From positions 5,688 through 69,687 of the forward strand of contig CAYJLW010000014.1 of the NCBI GenBank assembly GCA_964370965.1: a DNA stretch of 64,000 bases. Reading direction: 5' to 3'. Shown here one piece after another: positions 45,901-54,168 of the stretch; the stretch's first letter is position 1; each line of letters begins with the position of its first letter. The stretch comes from CAYJLW01 sp964370965 (lineage in GTDB: Bacteria; Actinomycetota; Acidimicrobiia; UBA2766). The notes under the pieces were generated by a model. It was not told where the DNA came from, did no database searches, and was given only the letters and a program-made list of their open reading frames with translations. A program made the translations under genes and the position numbers.

Positions 45901-46570
45901 GCGGCCGGTTCGGCGGCTGCTTGTCGCCGAGGGCAGTCGAGCGCCGGAGGACATCCTGGTCGCCGCGCGCGCCGCCGGGGTGACTCCGGAGACCGCTCCT
46001 GTCGCGGAGTTGGCCGAGACCGCCGGCATCGACGGCCATCAGGGCCTGGTGGCGTTCACGGCCCCGCTCCCGCTCGCGGACGCCGACCACCTCTTCGGGC
46101 GGGCCCGACTCCTCGTGGCCCTCGACGGGGTCACGGATCCCCGCAATGCGGGAGCCGTGGTGCGTTCGGCGGAGGTCGCCGGCGCCGGCGGTGCGGTACT
46201 TCCCGGGCGTCGCTCGGCGGCGCTCACGCCGGCCTTCCACAAGGCGGCCGCCGGGGCGGCGGAGTGGCTGCCGGTCGCCGTCGTCCCGAACCTGTCCGAT
46301 GCCCTGGTGCGTGCGCAGCGAGGTGGGATGTGGGTCGTGGGTCTCCAGGCCGGGGGGCAGGCGATCGGGGACGTGGCGGTTCTGGAGGAGCGCGTCGTGC
46401 TGGTGGCGGGCGACGAAGGCAAGGGCCTCGGCCGGCGGGTCACCAGTGTGTGCGACGCCCTCGTGGGCCTCCCTGTGCGCGGCAGGATCTCGTCACTCAA
46501 CGTGGCCGTGGCGGCTTCTATCGCGCTCTTCGCGGTCGCAGCTCGGCAGGAAGCGGCGCATGGGACGTAG
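45854..46570 (+). CDS. rlmB: 23S rRNA 2'-O-ribose methyltransferase (RlmB/TrmH SPOUT family)
   Basis: The 238-residue SPOUT methyltransferase begins VVAGRQPVRELLRAGRRPVR (substrate-binding L30e-like domain). It contains the three family motifs: DGVTDPRNAGAVVRSAEVAG, LVAGDEGKGLGRRVTSVCDA and VGLPVRGRISSLNVAVAASI, which form the SAM-binding trefoil knot. The GTG at 45854 overlaps cysS by 47 nt. cysS-rlmB is a common bacterial pairing. Confidence 0.92.
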   Translation: MVAGRQPVRELLRAGRRPVRRLLVAEGSRAPEDILVAARAAGVTPETAPVAELAETAGIDGHQGLVAFTAPLPLADADHLFGRARLLVALDGVTDPRNAGAVVRSAEVAGAGGAVLPGRRSAALTPAFHKAAAGAAEWLPVAVVPNLSDALVRAQRGGMWVVGLQAGGQAIGDVAVLEERVVLVAGDEGKGLGRRVTSVCDALVGLPVRGRISSLNVAVAASIALFAVAARQEAAHGT

Positions 46571-46689
46571 GCAGGGGCCGTCCGCGCTACGGAGTACTAC
46601 GTAGTCACGCACGGTCGCGATGTCCTCCGCAGTGGTTCCACGGTGATGCGCCACCTCCGCTGAGCAGGCAGATCGCATGTTGCTACGAG

Positions 46690-46800
46690 ATCCGGGAGGG
46701 AAAATCCCGCCTGGGGACGCCTAAACCCGACAAATGCATGAGATGCGTTTCATCAGGGCGGCGTACGCGAGTACCTGAGAGGAGCCTTAGGGTGACTGGC
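46690..46800 (+). other. Structured leader or small RNA candidate upstream of sigH-like gene
   Basis: The 315-nt interval between rlmB and the sigma gene contains consecutive hairpins: CGGGA-gggaaaa-TCCCG (46694-46710), ATGA-gatgcgtt-TCAT (about 46738-46753) and GTAC-gcga-GTAC (46763-46774). The second surrounds an AT-richer patch unusual for this genome. A TAGGGT box at 46788-46793 is a possible -10. I could not match it to a known riboswitch class. Confidence 0.4.
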
Positions 46801-46885
46801 ACGACAGCGGACACGGTCGAGCAGCCACCGTGGATAGGGGATGCTCCCCCACACCGCAGCACTCCAACGCAGCCGGAGGGTTCTC

Positions 46886-47563
46886 GTGGCCAAGGCGATG
46901 CAGCTTTCAACGCTCGAAGCACTCACCGACGACGAGCTGGTCACTCAAGCCCAGAGTGGTTGTAACGACTCGCTCGAGAAGCTCCTGCAGCGCTACCAGC
47001 GCTTCGCCCGCACCAAGGCGCGGGGCTACTTCCTCATCGGGGCCGACTCCGACGACATCTACCAGGAAGGCATGATCGGCCTCTTCAAGGCCATCCGTGA
47101 CTACCGGGTCGACCGTCTGGCGTCCTTCCGGGCATTCGCCGAGCTGTGCATCACCCGCCAGATCATCACGGCGATCAAGACCGCGACCCGTCAGAAGCAC
47201 CAGCCGCTGAACTCCTACGTGAGCCTGCACGCCCCCCGCTCGGACGGCGACCAGGACCGCACCGTCGAGGAGATGATCGGCGGCGACGAGCAGCTCGACC
47301 CGGCCCATCAGGTCATCTCCCTCGAAGAGGTCTCGGCGTTGCGGGGCTCCCTGGGGTCGATCCTCTCCGACCTCGAGCTCCAGGTTCTCCGCTTCTACGT
47401 CGAGGGCAAGAGCTATCAGGAGATCGCCGACTCCCTCGACCGCCACGCCAAGTCCATCGACAACGCCATCCAGCGCATCAAGCGCAAGCTGGAGATGCAC
47501 CTCGAGCGCCGCGCCGCGGAGGAACTCGAGGTCGAATGCCGGCTCGCCGCCATAGCGGTCTGA
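46886..47563 (+). CDS. sigH: RNA polymerase sigma factor, SigH/Spo0H type
   Basis: The product is strikingly similar to Bacillus sigma-H (Spo0H), which switches on early stationary-phase and sporulation genes. Landmarks are ARTKARGYFLIGADSDDIYQ, EGMIGLFKAIRDYRVDRLAS, FRAFAELCITRQIITAIKTA and TRQKHQPLNSYVSLHAPRSD, followed by region 4 LSDLELQVLRFYVEGKSYQE and DRHAKSIDNAIQRIKRKLEM. The GTG at 46886 has GGAGGG 5 nt upstream and is preferred to an ATG at 46841 that lacks one; the product is then 225 residues. As in Bacillus it follows rlmB. A stem-loop-rich leader precedes it. Confidence 0.93.
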   Translation: MAKAMQLSTLEALTDDELVTQAQSGCNDSLEKLLQRYQRFARTKARGYFLIGADSDDIYQEGMIGLFKAIRDYRVDRLASFRAFAELCITRQIITAIKTATRQKHQPLNSYVSLHAPRSDGDQDRTVEEMIGGDEQLDPAHQVISLEEVSALRGSLGSILSDLELQVLRFYVEGKSYQEIADSLDRHAKSIDNAIQRIKRKLEMHLERRAAEELEVECRLAAIAV

Positions 47564-47646
47564 TCCCCACTCGCCCGTCCGGCCAGTTCGCTACTCTGCG
47601 GGCGACCGAGCTTCTTCCTTCGATCCGGCGACGACCTGCCGCGTGA

Positions 47647-47665
47647 GGGGCGGCTTCGCCGCCCC
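47647..47665 (+). terminator. Hairpin after sigH-like gene
   Basis: GGGGCGGC-ttc-GCCGCCCC, a perfect 8-bp GC stem with a 3-nt loop 84 nt after the stop. A further G-run/C-run hairpin (about 47697-47731) lies between it and the tRNA. No T-tract. Confidence 0.65.
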
Positions 47666-47741
47666 GGATGCGACACCCGGCGACAGGTGGTCCGCGGAGG
47701 GGGGGAGCCCGAGGCGGGACGAAGCCCCCCTTCGGAGCGGT

Positions 47742-47813
47742 GCCGGCGTGGCGCAGTGGCAGCGCAAGTGATTTGTAATCACTAGGTCGTCGGTTCGAAT
47801 CCGACCGCCGGCT
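47742..47813 (+). tRNA. tRNA-Thr (anticodon TGT)
   Basis: Full cloverleaf: acceptor GCCGGCG/CGCCGGC, D stem GCGC/GCGC, anticodon stem AGTGA/TCACT with loop TTTGTAA (anticodon TGT, reading ACA), T stem GTCGG/CCGAC with loop TTCGAAT, discriminator T. The 3' CCA is not encoded. 72 nt. The next gene's ATG lies only 3 nt after the discriminator base. Confidence 0.97.
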
Positions 47814-47816
47814 CTC

Positions 47817-48560
47817 ATGGCAGGGAGACGCGGCATCTTCTCGGACTTCGACGGCACGCTGTCACCGATCGTGCCCGTGCCAGGAGACGCCCGCGCCGTG
47901 GCCGGAGCCAGGGAAGCGCTCGCCCTGCGGGTGTCGGCGGGCGACTTCGTCTGCCTGGTGTCCGGGCGCGCCGCGAGCTTCCTGCAGGACGTCGTCGGTC
48001 TCGAAGGTGTCGTGTACAGAGGGCTGCACGGAATGGAGCGCGCCGTCGGGAGCGGGAGCGCGGAACCCGTCCCGAAGGCACGTGAGGCGTCCGCAGCCGT
48101 GGCCTCCGCGGCGACTGCCCTCACCCGGGCCGTCGCCGCGCTTCCGGGCACGGAGATGGAGGACAAGGGCTACGCCCTCACCCTCCACTACCGGCGCACG
48201 CCCGACCCGGCGGCGGCGGCGGGCCCGGCGCACGAGATCGCCCTGGCGGCAGCCCGCGAGGCTGGTTGTGTGGTGCGCGCCGGGCGCCTCTGCTGGGAGA
48301 TCCTCCCACCCGCCGACATGGACAAGGGCCTTGCCGTCGAGGAGGAGTGCCGGGCGGCGGCTCTCGGCAGTGCCCTGTTCGCCGGCGACGACGTGGGTGA
48401 CCTGGCCGCCTTCGACGCGCTCGACCGCCTCGCCGACGGCGGCGTCGCCACCACGAAGATCGGCGTCCGTTCGCCCGAGGCGCCCCAGGCCCTCCTGGAG
48501 AGGGCCGACGTCCTCCTCGACGGCCCGGCGGCGGTGGTGGAGTACCTTCGGGCCCTGTAG
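47817..48560 (+). CDS. otsB: Trehalose-6-phosphate phosphatase
   Basis: A HAD-superfamily phosphatase removing phosphate from trehalose-6-phosphate. Motif I is FSDFDGTLSPIVPVPGDARA (residues 8-27, nucleophile Asp), motif II LVSGRAASFLQDVVG, and motif IV GSALFAGDDVGDLAAFDALD. The pre-motif KGYALTLHYRRTPD and WEILPPADMDKGLAVEEE match OtsB. 247 residues. The ATG lies 3 nt after the tRNA-Thr 3' end with no room for a ribosome binding site outside the tRNA. It is convergent with the otsA/treT group at 48603-51822. Confidence 0.93.
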   Translation: MAGRRGIFSDFDGTLSPIVPVPGDARAVAGAREALALRVSAGDFVCLVSGRAASFLQDVVGLEGVVYRGLHGMERAVGSGSAEPVPKAREASAAVASAATALTRAVAALPGTEMEDKGYALTLHYRRTPDPAAAAGPAHEIALAAAREAGCVVRAGRLCWEILPPADMDKGLAVEEECRAAALGSALFAGDDVGDLAAFDALDRLADGGVATTKIGVRSPEAPQALLERADVLLDGPAAVVEYLRAL

Positions 48561-48602
48561 GGCGGCGCGAGGCGGTGGTGAGGGCGGGCACCCGGGCGGC
48601 GC

Positions 48603-49199
48603 TCAGCCCAGGGGGAACTCCCGGGACACCGCCCAGCGAGGGTAAGGGCGGTCCAAGAGGAGTTCCGCGAGCACAGCGCGGTGCACCTCGATGGTGCCCA
48701 GCTTCAGGTCCCGGCAGGGTTCGAGCACAGATCGCACGACGTCGACGTCGGAGTCCGCGGACGCGTATCCGAGCGTGAGGTGGTTCACGTGCTCGCCGCC
48801 GAAGGGCTGCTCGGGCGGCGTTCCGAAGGGGCCGAGGGTGGCGTCGTGGAGGGCGTGGAAGCGGCCGTCACGATCGGGGTCGGACCAGGCGGCGGTGGGG
48901 AACGTGAACAGGCCTGCGACCTCGGCTTGCCACCCCCGGCAGGCCGCGACGGCGGCGGCGACGTCGTCGAGCGCGACGTCGTCCGGGCGGACCGGGCCGA
49001 GCTCCCGCAACGTGACATGGAGGTAGTGGTCGGGGTGCAGGATCACCGGGAGGCGCCCGAGGACAGCCCGGGCGGCCCCGAGCCCGGGGAGGAGGGCGGC
49101 GTCCACCTCGACGAGGATGCTCCACCACCGTGCCCGCGGGTGCTGTTCCCACTCGAGGCCGTCCGCCCGCAGCGCCGTCCAGCGGTCTCCCCGGCTCAT
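48603..49199 (-). CDS. 2H phosphoesterase (2'-5' RNA ligase-like) protein
   Basis: The 198-residue product carries two H-x-T-x motifs, HPDHYLHVTLRELG (about residue 60) and GEHVNHLTLGYASADSDVD (about residue 140), that define the 2H phosphoesterase fold of RNA 2'-5' ligases and cyclic phosphodiesterases. The ATG overlaps the otsA stop (ATGA), so it is part of the treT-otsA transcript. Substrate unknown, and its presence in a trehalose operon is unexplained. Confidence 0.82.
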   Translation of the reverse strand: MSRGDRWTALRADGLEWEQHPRARWWSILVEVDAALLPGLGAARAVLGRLPVILHPDHYLHVTLRELGPVRPDDVALDDVAAAVAACRGWQAEVAGLFTFPTAAWSDPDRDGRFHALHDATLGPFGTPPEQPFGGEHVNHLTLGYASADSDVDVVRSVLEPCRDLKLGTIEVHRAVLAELLLDRPYPRWAVSREFPLG

Positions 49200-50572
49200 C
49201 GCCCCAACGCCTCCAACTGACCGGCGAGCCATTCGGCGGGGGGATGCGCCCCGGCCAGGGACCGAAGGCGCCCGGCCTGCTGCGCCCGTGTTGCGGGGTC
49301 CAGCGCCAACGCCGCCGCCATCGCCGCTGCCGTGGCGGCGACGTCGTAGGGATCGACGGTGAGCACAGCGGGGGCGAGCTCCTCGTGGGCGCCTGCCTCC
49401 GTGGAGAGGATGAGGGGGGCGTCCTTCTCGTTCACGAGAGGCCCCTCCTTGGCCACCAGGTTCATGCCGTCCGAGATCGGGTTCACGACGATCACGTCCG
49501 CGAGGCGCAGGGCCGCCATCGAGCGGGGGAAGTCGTCCTTCACGGAGGCGAGGACGACCTCGCCCCACCGTCGGTTCACGTCGGCCGCCAGCGCCAGGAC
49601 GTCCTCGAGGTAGGCCTCGTACTCCGGGACCCCCTGGCGGGACGGGTTGAGGAGGACGACGTGGGCGAGGCTGTCCCTGTGTTCGGGATGTTCGTCGAGC
49701 AGGAGGTCGAAGGCCCGCAGGCCTCGCAGGACGTTCTTGGACAGCTCCGCCCTGTCGACCCGCACGACGGCCCGGCGGCCCGCGAGGCGGGTGGTGAGGG
49801 CTTCGCGCTCCGCCTCCACCGTCGGGCCGGCGGCGTCGGCGGCCACGACGGCGGGATCGGTACCGAGTGGGAAGACGCCCACTGTGGGGGAGGCGCCCGG
49901 CGCCCACCGGGCGGCGGCCTCCGCGAAGCGACTCGCCCATCGGCGGGTGTGGAAGCCGCAGACGTCCGCCGCCGCCATGGCGCCGAACACGGCTTCGAGC
50001 CACCGATCGGGGAGGACGTCGAGCGCGGGGACGGTGCCGATCGGGGTGTGGCTGAAGTGCAGCACGCGCAGGTCGGGCCGCTCGGCCTTGAGGAGACGGG
50101 GGACGAGCGTGAGGTGGTAGTCCTGCACGAGGACGGCGGCCTCTTCGGTGTCCTCGACGGCGGCAAGGGCGGCCGCCGCGAACACCTCGTTCACGGCGAC
50201 GTAGTCGTCCCACGCCCGTTCGGAGGCACGGTCGAGCACGGGTGTCCGGGCCCGGTCCCACAGGTCGTGGTGGGCGAACCAGAGGAAGCGGTTGCAGATC
50301 GTGGCGCCGTGGCCGGCGACCACGTCGGGGGGGACGTCCAGGAGTCGGACGGCGTAGGGGGTGTCGGCTTCCCTGGCGAGGCCTTCGGCGGCGGCGCGGC
50401 GGTCGGCGTCGGACATCGCCGTGGCGATCCAGGTCCCGCCGCTCGCGCTGAGGGCGGGGGTGAGGGCGGACACGAGGCCGCCGGCGCCGCGGCGAGCCCG
50501 GAGAGAGCCGTCCGCGGCGACGTACCAAGAGACAGGGCCGCGGTTGGAGAGGACGACGAGCGTACGGCTCAC
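49196..50572 (-). CDS. otsA: Alpha,alpha-trehalose-phosphate synthase (OtsA-like, GT20)
   Basis: Forms trehalose-6-phosphate from a nucleotide-glucose and glucose-6-phosphate. The 458-residue protein starts SRTLVVLSNRGPVSWYVAAD and contains VQDYHLTLVPRLLKAERPDL, LHFSHTPIGTVPALDVLP, VRVDRAELSKNVLRGLRAFD and VVNPISDGMNLVAKEGPLVN, all GT20 landmarks. Several residues depart from the best-studied OtsA, with DRAELSKN in place of DRLDYIKG and STEAGAHEEL in place of SEFAGAA, so this is a divergent branch. The GTG start overlaps the treT stop by 4 nt. Confidence 0.87.
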   Translation of the reverse strand: MSRTLVVLSNRGPVSWYVAADGSLRARRGAGGLVSALTPALSASGGTWIATAMSDADRRAAAEGLAREADTPYAVRLLDVPPDVVAGHGATICNRFLWFAHHDLWDRARTPVLDRASERAWDDYVAVNEVFAAAALAAVEDTEEAAVLVQDYHLTLVPRLLKAERPDLRVLHFSHTPIGTVPALDVLPDRWLEAVFGAMAAADVCGFHTRRWASRFAEAAARWAPGASPTVGVFPLGTDPAVVAADAAGPTVEAEREALTTRLAGRRAVVRVDRAELSKNVLRGLRAFDLLLDEHPEHRDSLAHVVLLNPSRQGVPEYEAYLEDVLALAADVNRRWGEVVLASVKDDFPRSMAALRLADVIVVNPISDGMNLVAKEGPLVNEKDAPLILSTEAGAHEELAPAVLTVDPYDVAATAAAMAAALALDPATRAQQAGRLRSLAGAHPPAEWLAGQLEALGR

Positions 50573-51822
50573 GGCAGCGAGGCGAAGAGGCGCAGCCAGC
50601 GTTCCAGCAGCACGGTCATGACGAAGTTGTCCCTCACCCGCTCCCGTCCGGCGGCCCCCATCTCCGCAGCCCGGTGGCCGTCGGTGAGGAGTTCGAGGAT
50701 GCGCCGGGCGCACTCCTCGGGGGTCTCGACGAGGAATCCCGAGTGACCGTCCTCGATCTGCAGCGTGATCCCTCCCGCGCGGCCACCGATGACCGGGCGC
50801 TCCTTCCACATCCCCTCGGCGACCGTGAGGCCGAAGCCCTCCCGGAGGGACTTCTGGATCACGACGTCGGCGCAGGCCTGGAACGCGTTCACCTGTACAG
50901 AGCCCACCTGCTGCGCGTTCGTGAGGAGGAAGACGTCGGGGTCGCCCTGGGCGTGCGTCTCGGTGCGGGCCAGGTAGTGCATGCCCTCCGGGTCGTCGGT
51001 GGCCATCGAGCCGGCGAGCACGAGCTGGACCTCGGGGACCTCGAGCTTCACGAGGCGGTAGGCGTCGATGACGCCGAGGGGGTCCTTCCAGGGGTCGAAG
51101 CGGGAGATCTGGCAGAGCATGGGCCGCGCCGGGTCGATGCCGTACTCGTCGAGGATCGCCTCGGTGACGTCGGGGCCCAAGGGGACGTTCTTGAGCCCGA
51201 CCGGGTCGATGCAGGGGGCGATGAGCTCGATGCGCGGCGGCAGCACCCGGTCGTCGGGGACGAACTCCTGCATCGTGAAGACGGCGGCGTCGTAGCCCTC
51301 CACGAGCGGGAAGAGGAAGTCGGCGACCGGCGCGAAGGGCTCGGCCGTGTCGATGTGGCACCGCCAGATCCACTTGCCGGGGGGCCGGCCCCCTCTCTGG
51401 TCTGTGAGCTCGGCGAGGACGGCGGCGGGCTGGGGGTCGTGGATGACCACGAAATCCCAGGCGGTGCCGTCGAAGCGGGCGGCGTTGTCCTGGCTGCGGA
51501 CCCGGAAGATCCTCTCCATCTCCGGGGTCCAGGCCACCTCCATGCCCTGGAGAGCGTTGTGCATGCTCTTCGTGACGTTGAAGAACTCGTCAGAGCCGTA
51601 CATGACGTGCCAGTGGGCGTCCATTCCCACCCCCTGCATGAGGGGTACGAGCGTGGAGAGGAGCTCGGCCACGCCGCCCCCGTAGGACGTGGCGTTCACA
51701 TGCAGGACGCGGGCGCCGGCGAACGGTCTCGCGAGCTCGCGGAGCCGCTCCACGCCGTCGACGCCGATGACCTTCTCGTACTTGTCCAGTGACTTCGGAC
51801 GTAGCGGGACGGGCTCGAGCAT
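50569..51822 (-). CDS. treT: Trehalose synthase, nucleotide-sugar type (TreT, GT4)
   Basis: TreT makes trehalose directly from NDP-glucose and glucose. The 417-residue protein matches the archaeal/Thermotoga family closely: LHVNATSYGGGVAELLSTLV, FFNVTKSMHNALQGMEVAW, VVIHDPQPAAVLAELTDQ, KWIWRCHIDTAEPFAPV, CQISRFDPWKDPLGVIDAYR and REGFGLTVAEGMWKERPVIG. The ATG has CGGAGGG upstream, and a TATCCT box lies further up. It is first in the minus-strand run treT-otsA-2H, so two trehalose routes are encoded together. Divergent from glxK. Confidence 0.93.
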   Translation of the reverse strand: MLEPVPLRPKSLDKYEKVIGVDGVERLRELARPFAGARVLHVNATSYGGGVAELLSTLVPLMQGVGMDAHWHVMYGSDEFFNVTKSMHNALQGMEVAWTPEMERIFRVRSQDNAARFDGTAWDFVVIHDPQPAAVLAELTDQRGGRPPGKWIWRCHIDTAEPFAPVADFLFPLVEGYDAAVFTMQEFVPDDRVLPPRIELIAPCIDPVGLKNVPLGPDVTEAILDEYGIDPARPMLCQISRFDPWKDPLGVIDAYRLVKLEVPEVQLVLAGSMATDDPEGMHYLARTETHAQGDPDVFLLTNAQQVGSVQVNAFQACADVVIQKSLREGFGLTVAEGMWKERPVIGGRAGGITLQIEDGHSGFLVETPEECARRILELLTDGHRAAEMGAAGRERVRDNFVMTVLLERWLRLFASLP

Positions 51823-51939
51823 GACCCTCCGAATCGACGGGGTGCCGACACACCGGCGCCAAGGATATGTGCCGGGCGCCCGTCCTCGGGTCAGCGGCGC
51901 CGGCGTCAGCCCCTGCGTGTCGGCCCCTAGGCTGCCCCG

Positions 51940-52992
51940 ATGGCCCGGGTCCTCGTCGCCCCCAACGCCTTTAAGACGGTCGCCGACGCTCCGGCCGTGG
52001 CGGAAGCCTGGGGTCGGGCGTTGCGCCGGGAGGGCTTCGCCGTGGACGTCTGCCCCCTCGCCGACGGGGGCGACGGCACCCTGGAGGTGCTCGCCCGCAC
52101 GCTCGGCGGCCGCCGCGTCGCCGCCACGGTGAGCGGCCCCCTCGGCGGGCCCGTGCGGGCGCGGTGGCTGCGTCTGCCGGACGGCACCGGGTTCGTGGAG
52201 TCGGCGGCGGCATGCGGGATGCGTCTCCTCGCTCCGGGCCGGAGGGGCGGCCTGCGGGCCACGACCCGAGGCGTGGGTGAGCTCGTGGCCAGGGCCTCCT
52301 CGCGCTGCCCCGCCGTCACTGTCGGCGTGGGTGGGACCGCGGCGACCGACGGCGGTCGCGGGGCCGTGGAAGCGCTGCGGGAGGCGCGGCCGGCGGCGCC
52401 GGTCCGCCTCGCCCTCGCCTGCGACGTCCGCAACCCTCTGCTGGGACCGCGCGGGGCCGCCGCCGTCTACGGCCCGCAGAAAGGGGTGAGGCGGTCGGAC
52501 GTGCCCGAGGCCGAACGCCGCCTCGGCGAGTGGGCGGCGTCCTTTCCCGGTGGCCGCCGCCTCGCCCGCCGGGTCCACACGGGAGCGGGTGGGGGCCTCG
52601 CCTTCGGGCTCGCCGCCGCCTTCGGTGCCGAGCTCCGTTCCGGTTTCGAGATCATCGCCGAGACGGTCGGTTTCGCCGGACGTCTCCGGGACGCCGACGT
52701 CGTGCTCACGGGCGAGGGGAGCTACGACGGCCAGTCGGGGTCGGGCAAGGCGACGGGTGAGGTCATCCGCCTCGCTCGCCGGGCCGGGGTGCCCGTTGCC
52801 GTCGTGGCGGGGACGGCCACGACCGTTCCCCGGGGCGTCACGGTCGTGCGTCTCGTCGGCCTCGACGGCGTCCGCAGTCCGGCGGCGGCGGTCCGGGCGG
52901 GACTCCCCCTCATGGTCCAGGGGGCGCAGGAGGCCATGCGCCTGCTCAGAGGCGGCGGTGAGCTCTCCCCCTCCGCGACCGTCCCCTTGTGA
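51940..52992 (+). CDS. glxK: Glycerate kinase (type I)
   Basis: Phosphorylates D-glycerate. The 350-residue protein starts VLVAPNAFKTVADAPAVAEA and contains PLADGGDGTLEVLARTLGG, VGVGGTAATDGGRGAVEAL, KGVRRSDVPEAERRL, and GEGSYDGQSGSGKATGEVIR near the C-terminus, all GlxK family blocks. A TAGGCT box (51928-51933) ends 6 nt before the ATG, so it is probably leaderless. Phosphoglycerate made here could feed gpgS nearby (an inference). Confidence 0.92.
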   Translation: MARVLVAPNAFKTVADAPAVAEAWGRALRREGFAVDVCPLADGGDGTLEVLARTLGGRRVAATVSGPLGGPVRARWLRLPDGTGFVESAAACGMRLLAPGRRGGLRATTRGVGELVARASSRCPAVTVGVGGTAATDGGRGAVEALREARPAAPVRLALACDVRNPLLGPRGAAAVYGPQKGVRRSDVPEAERRLGEWAASFPGGRRLARRVHTGAGGGLAFGLAAAFGAELRSGFEIIAETVGFAGRLRDADVVLTGEGSYDGQSGSGKATGEVIRLARRAGVPVAVVAGTATTVPRGVTVVRLVGLDGVRSPAAAVRAGLPLMVQGAQEAMRLLRGGGELSPSATVPL

Positions 52993-53049
52993 GTGTCCGG
53001 GATCACCAGCGGCCGTCCGAGGCCGGGGGTCCGAGGGAGTGGGCCCTCG

Positions 53050-54168
53050 CTACGGCTTGTCGCCGTGGACGTCCTCCCGGCTTCTCAGTCTCGCCTGCAC
53101 CCCGGCGAGGTCGATGCCGAGCCGGTCGCAGAGAACTCCCGCCGGCGAGCGGAGATCGAGGGCGAGGACGACGCCGACACCGTCGGCTCCGCCGGCGACG
53201 GCCTGGCGCAGGACGCGACGGGCACCGTCGGAGAGGTGGACGTTGCCCTCGACGGGCCCGTCGGCCGCGGGGAGGAGGCCGGCGGCGGCCGCGTAGTCGA
53301 GCCCGGCAGCCTGGAGCGCGGCGCAGGCGGGATCCTCAGGGGAGGCGAGCAGGGCGAGGAGGAGGTGTTCACTGCCCACCACCGTGTGGCCGCTGCGGGC
53401 GGCGATGAGGCCGGCGAGGCGGGTGAGGCGCTCCAGGGGGCCCGTGTCCGGCGGGGTAAGGGGAGCGGGGCGTCTGCCGGCGGAGAGCTGCGGAAGAGAG
53501 CCCAGCACGAGCAGCGCCGCCGCCAGCACCAGGGTGGGACGGTATCCGTCGCCGAAGCTCGTACGGAAGGCGAGGACGACGGCGGCGGCGGCCGCGACGA
53601 GGCCCGTGTAGGCGGCCACGCGCCGGCCCGCGTCCTTGTCCCGCCGCACGGCCCACACGATGCCGGCGAGGATCCCGCCTCCGTCGAGGGGCGGGCCGGG
53701 CAGGAGGTTGAAGAGGCCGATGAAGAGGTTCCAGGCGCCGAACTCGCCCAGCAGGAACGCCGTTCGCCCCGTGGCGGGCGCTCCCGTCGCCTGGGCCGCC
53801 CCCGACGCGAGGGTGAGCGTGACGCCGAGGGCGACGCTCACCGCGGGCCCGGCGGCGGCGATGCCGACGGCCGCGCCCGGGGTGGCGGGCTCGCTCTGCA
53901 GCCGTGCCATCCCGCCCAGACCCCAGAGCGTCACGTCGGCGGCGTGGATGCCGAACGCGCGGGCGGCGGCGACGTGGCCGAGCTCGTGGAGGAGGATGGA
54001 CACGAACACGACGAGGATCGAGATGAGCGCCACCTCGACGATGACGGCCGCCCCGGCGCCCTGCCACTGGTAGGCGGCGCTGTAGCCGAAGAGGCCGGCG
54101 AGGAGGAGGGCGGTGGGGTGCAGGGTGACAGGAACACCGCGGACACGGAAGAGCCGGAAGCCGCTCAC
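53050..54168 (-). CDS. M50 (site-2-type) metalloprotease fused to a Clp N-domain
   Basis: The 372-residue membrane protease has the zinc motif in SILLHELGHVAAARAFGI (about residue 60), GLGGMARLQSEPATPG, and the second metal region FNLLPGPPLDGGGILAGIVW (about 160), within four to six hydrophobic helices. After the last helix (about 245) comes a soluble domain with HTVVGSEHLLLALLASPEDP and LSDGARRVLRQAV, which looks like the N-domain of ClpC/ClpA (compare the ClpC in this window). In the usual actinobacterial Rip3-like proteins the C-terminal part is a CBS pair, so this is an unusual partner. The GTG start overlaps the gpgS stop. Confidence 0.85.
   Translation of the reverse strand: MSGFRLFRVRGVPVTLHPTALLLAGLFGYSAAYQWQGAGAAVIVEVALISILVVFVSILLHELGHVAAARAFGIHAADVTLWGLGGMARLQSEPATPGAAVGIAAAGPAVSVALGVTLTLASGAAQATGAPATGRTAFLLGEFGAWNLFIGLFNLLPGPPLDGGGILAGIVWAVRRDKDAGRRVAAYTGLVAAAAAVVLAFRTSFGDGYRPTLVLAAALLVLGSLPQLSAGRRPAPLTPPDTGPLERLTRLAGLIAARSGHTVVGSEHLLLALLASPEDPACAALQAAGLDYAAAAGLLPAADGPVEGNVHLSDGARRVLRQAVAGGADGVGVVLALDLRSPAGVLCDRLGIDLAGVQARLRSREDVHGDKP

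Noticed and set aside
46690..46800. Possible c-di-AMP (ydaO-type) riboswitch ahead of the sigma gene, suggested by an ACCCGACA string and nearby disA
   Set aside because: The other conserved ydaO blocks are not present, and the hairpin order does not fit; kept only as an unclassified structured leader.
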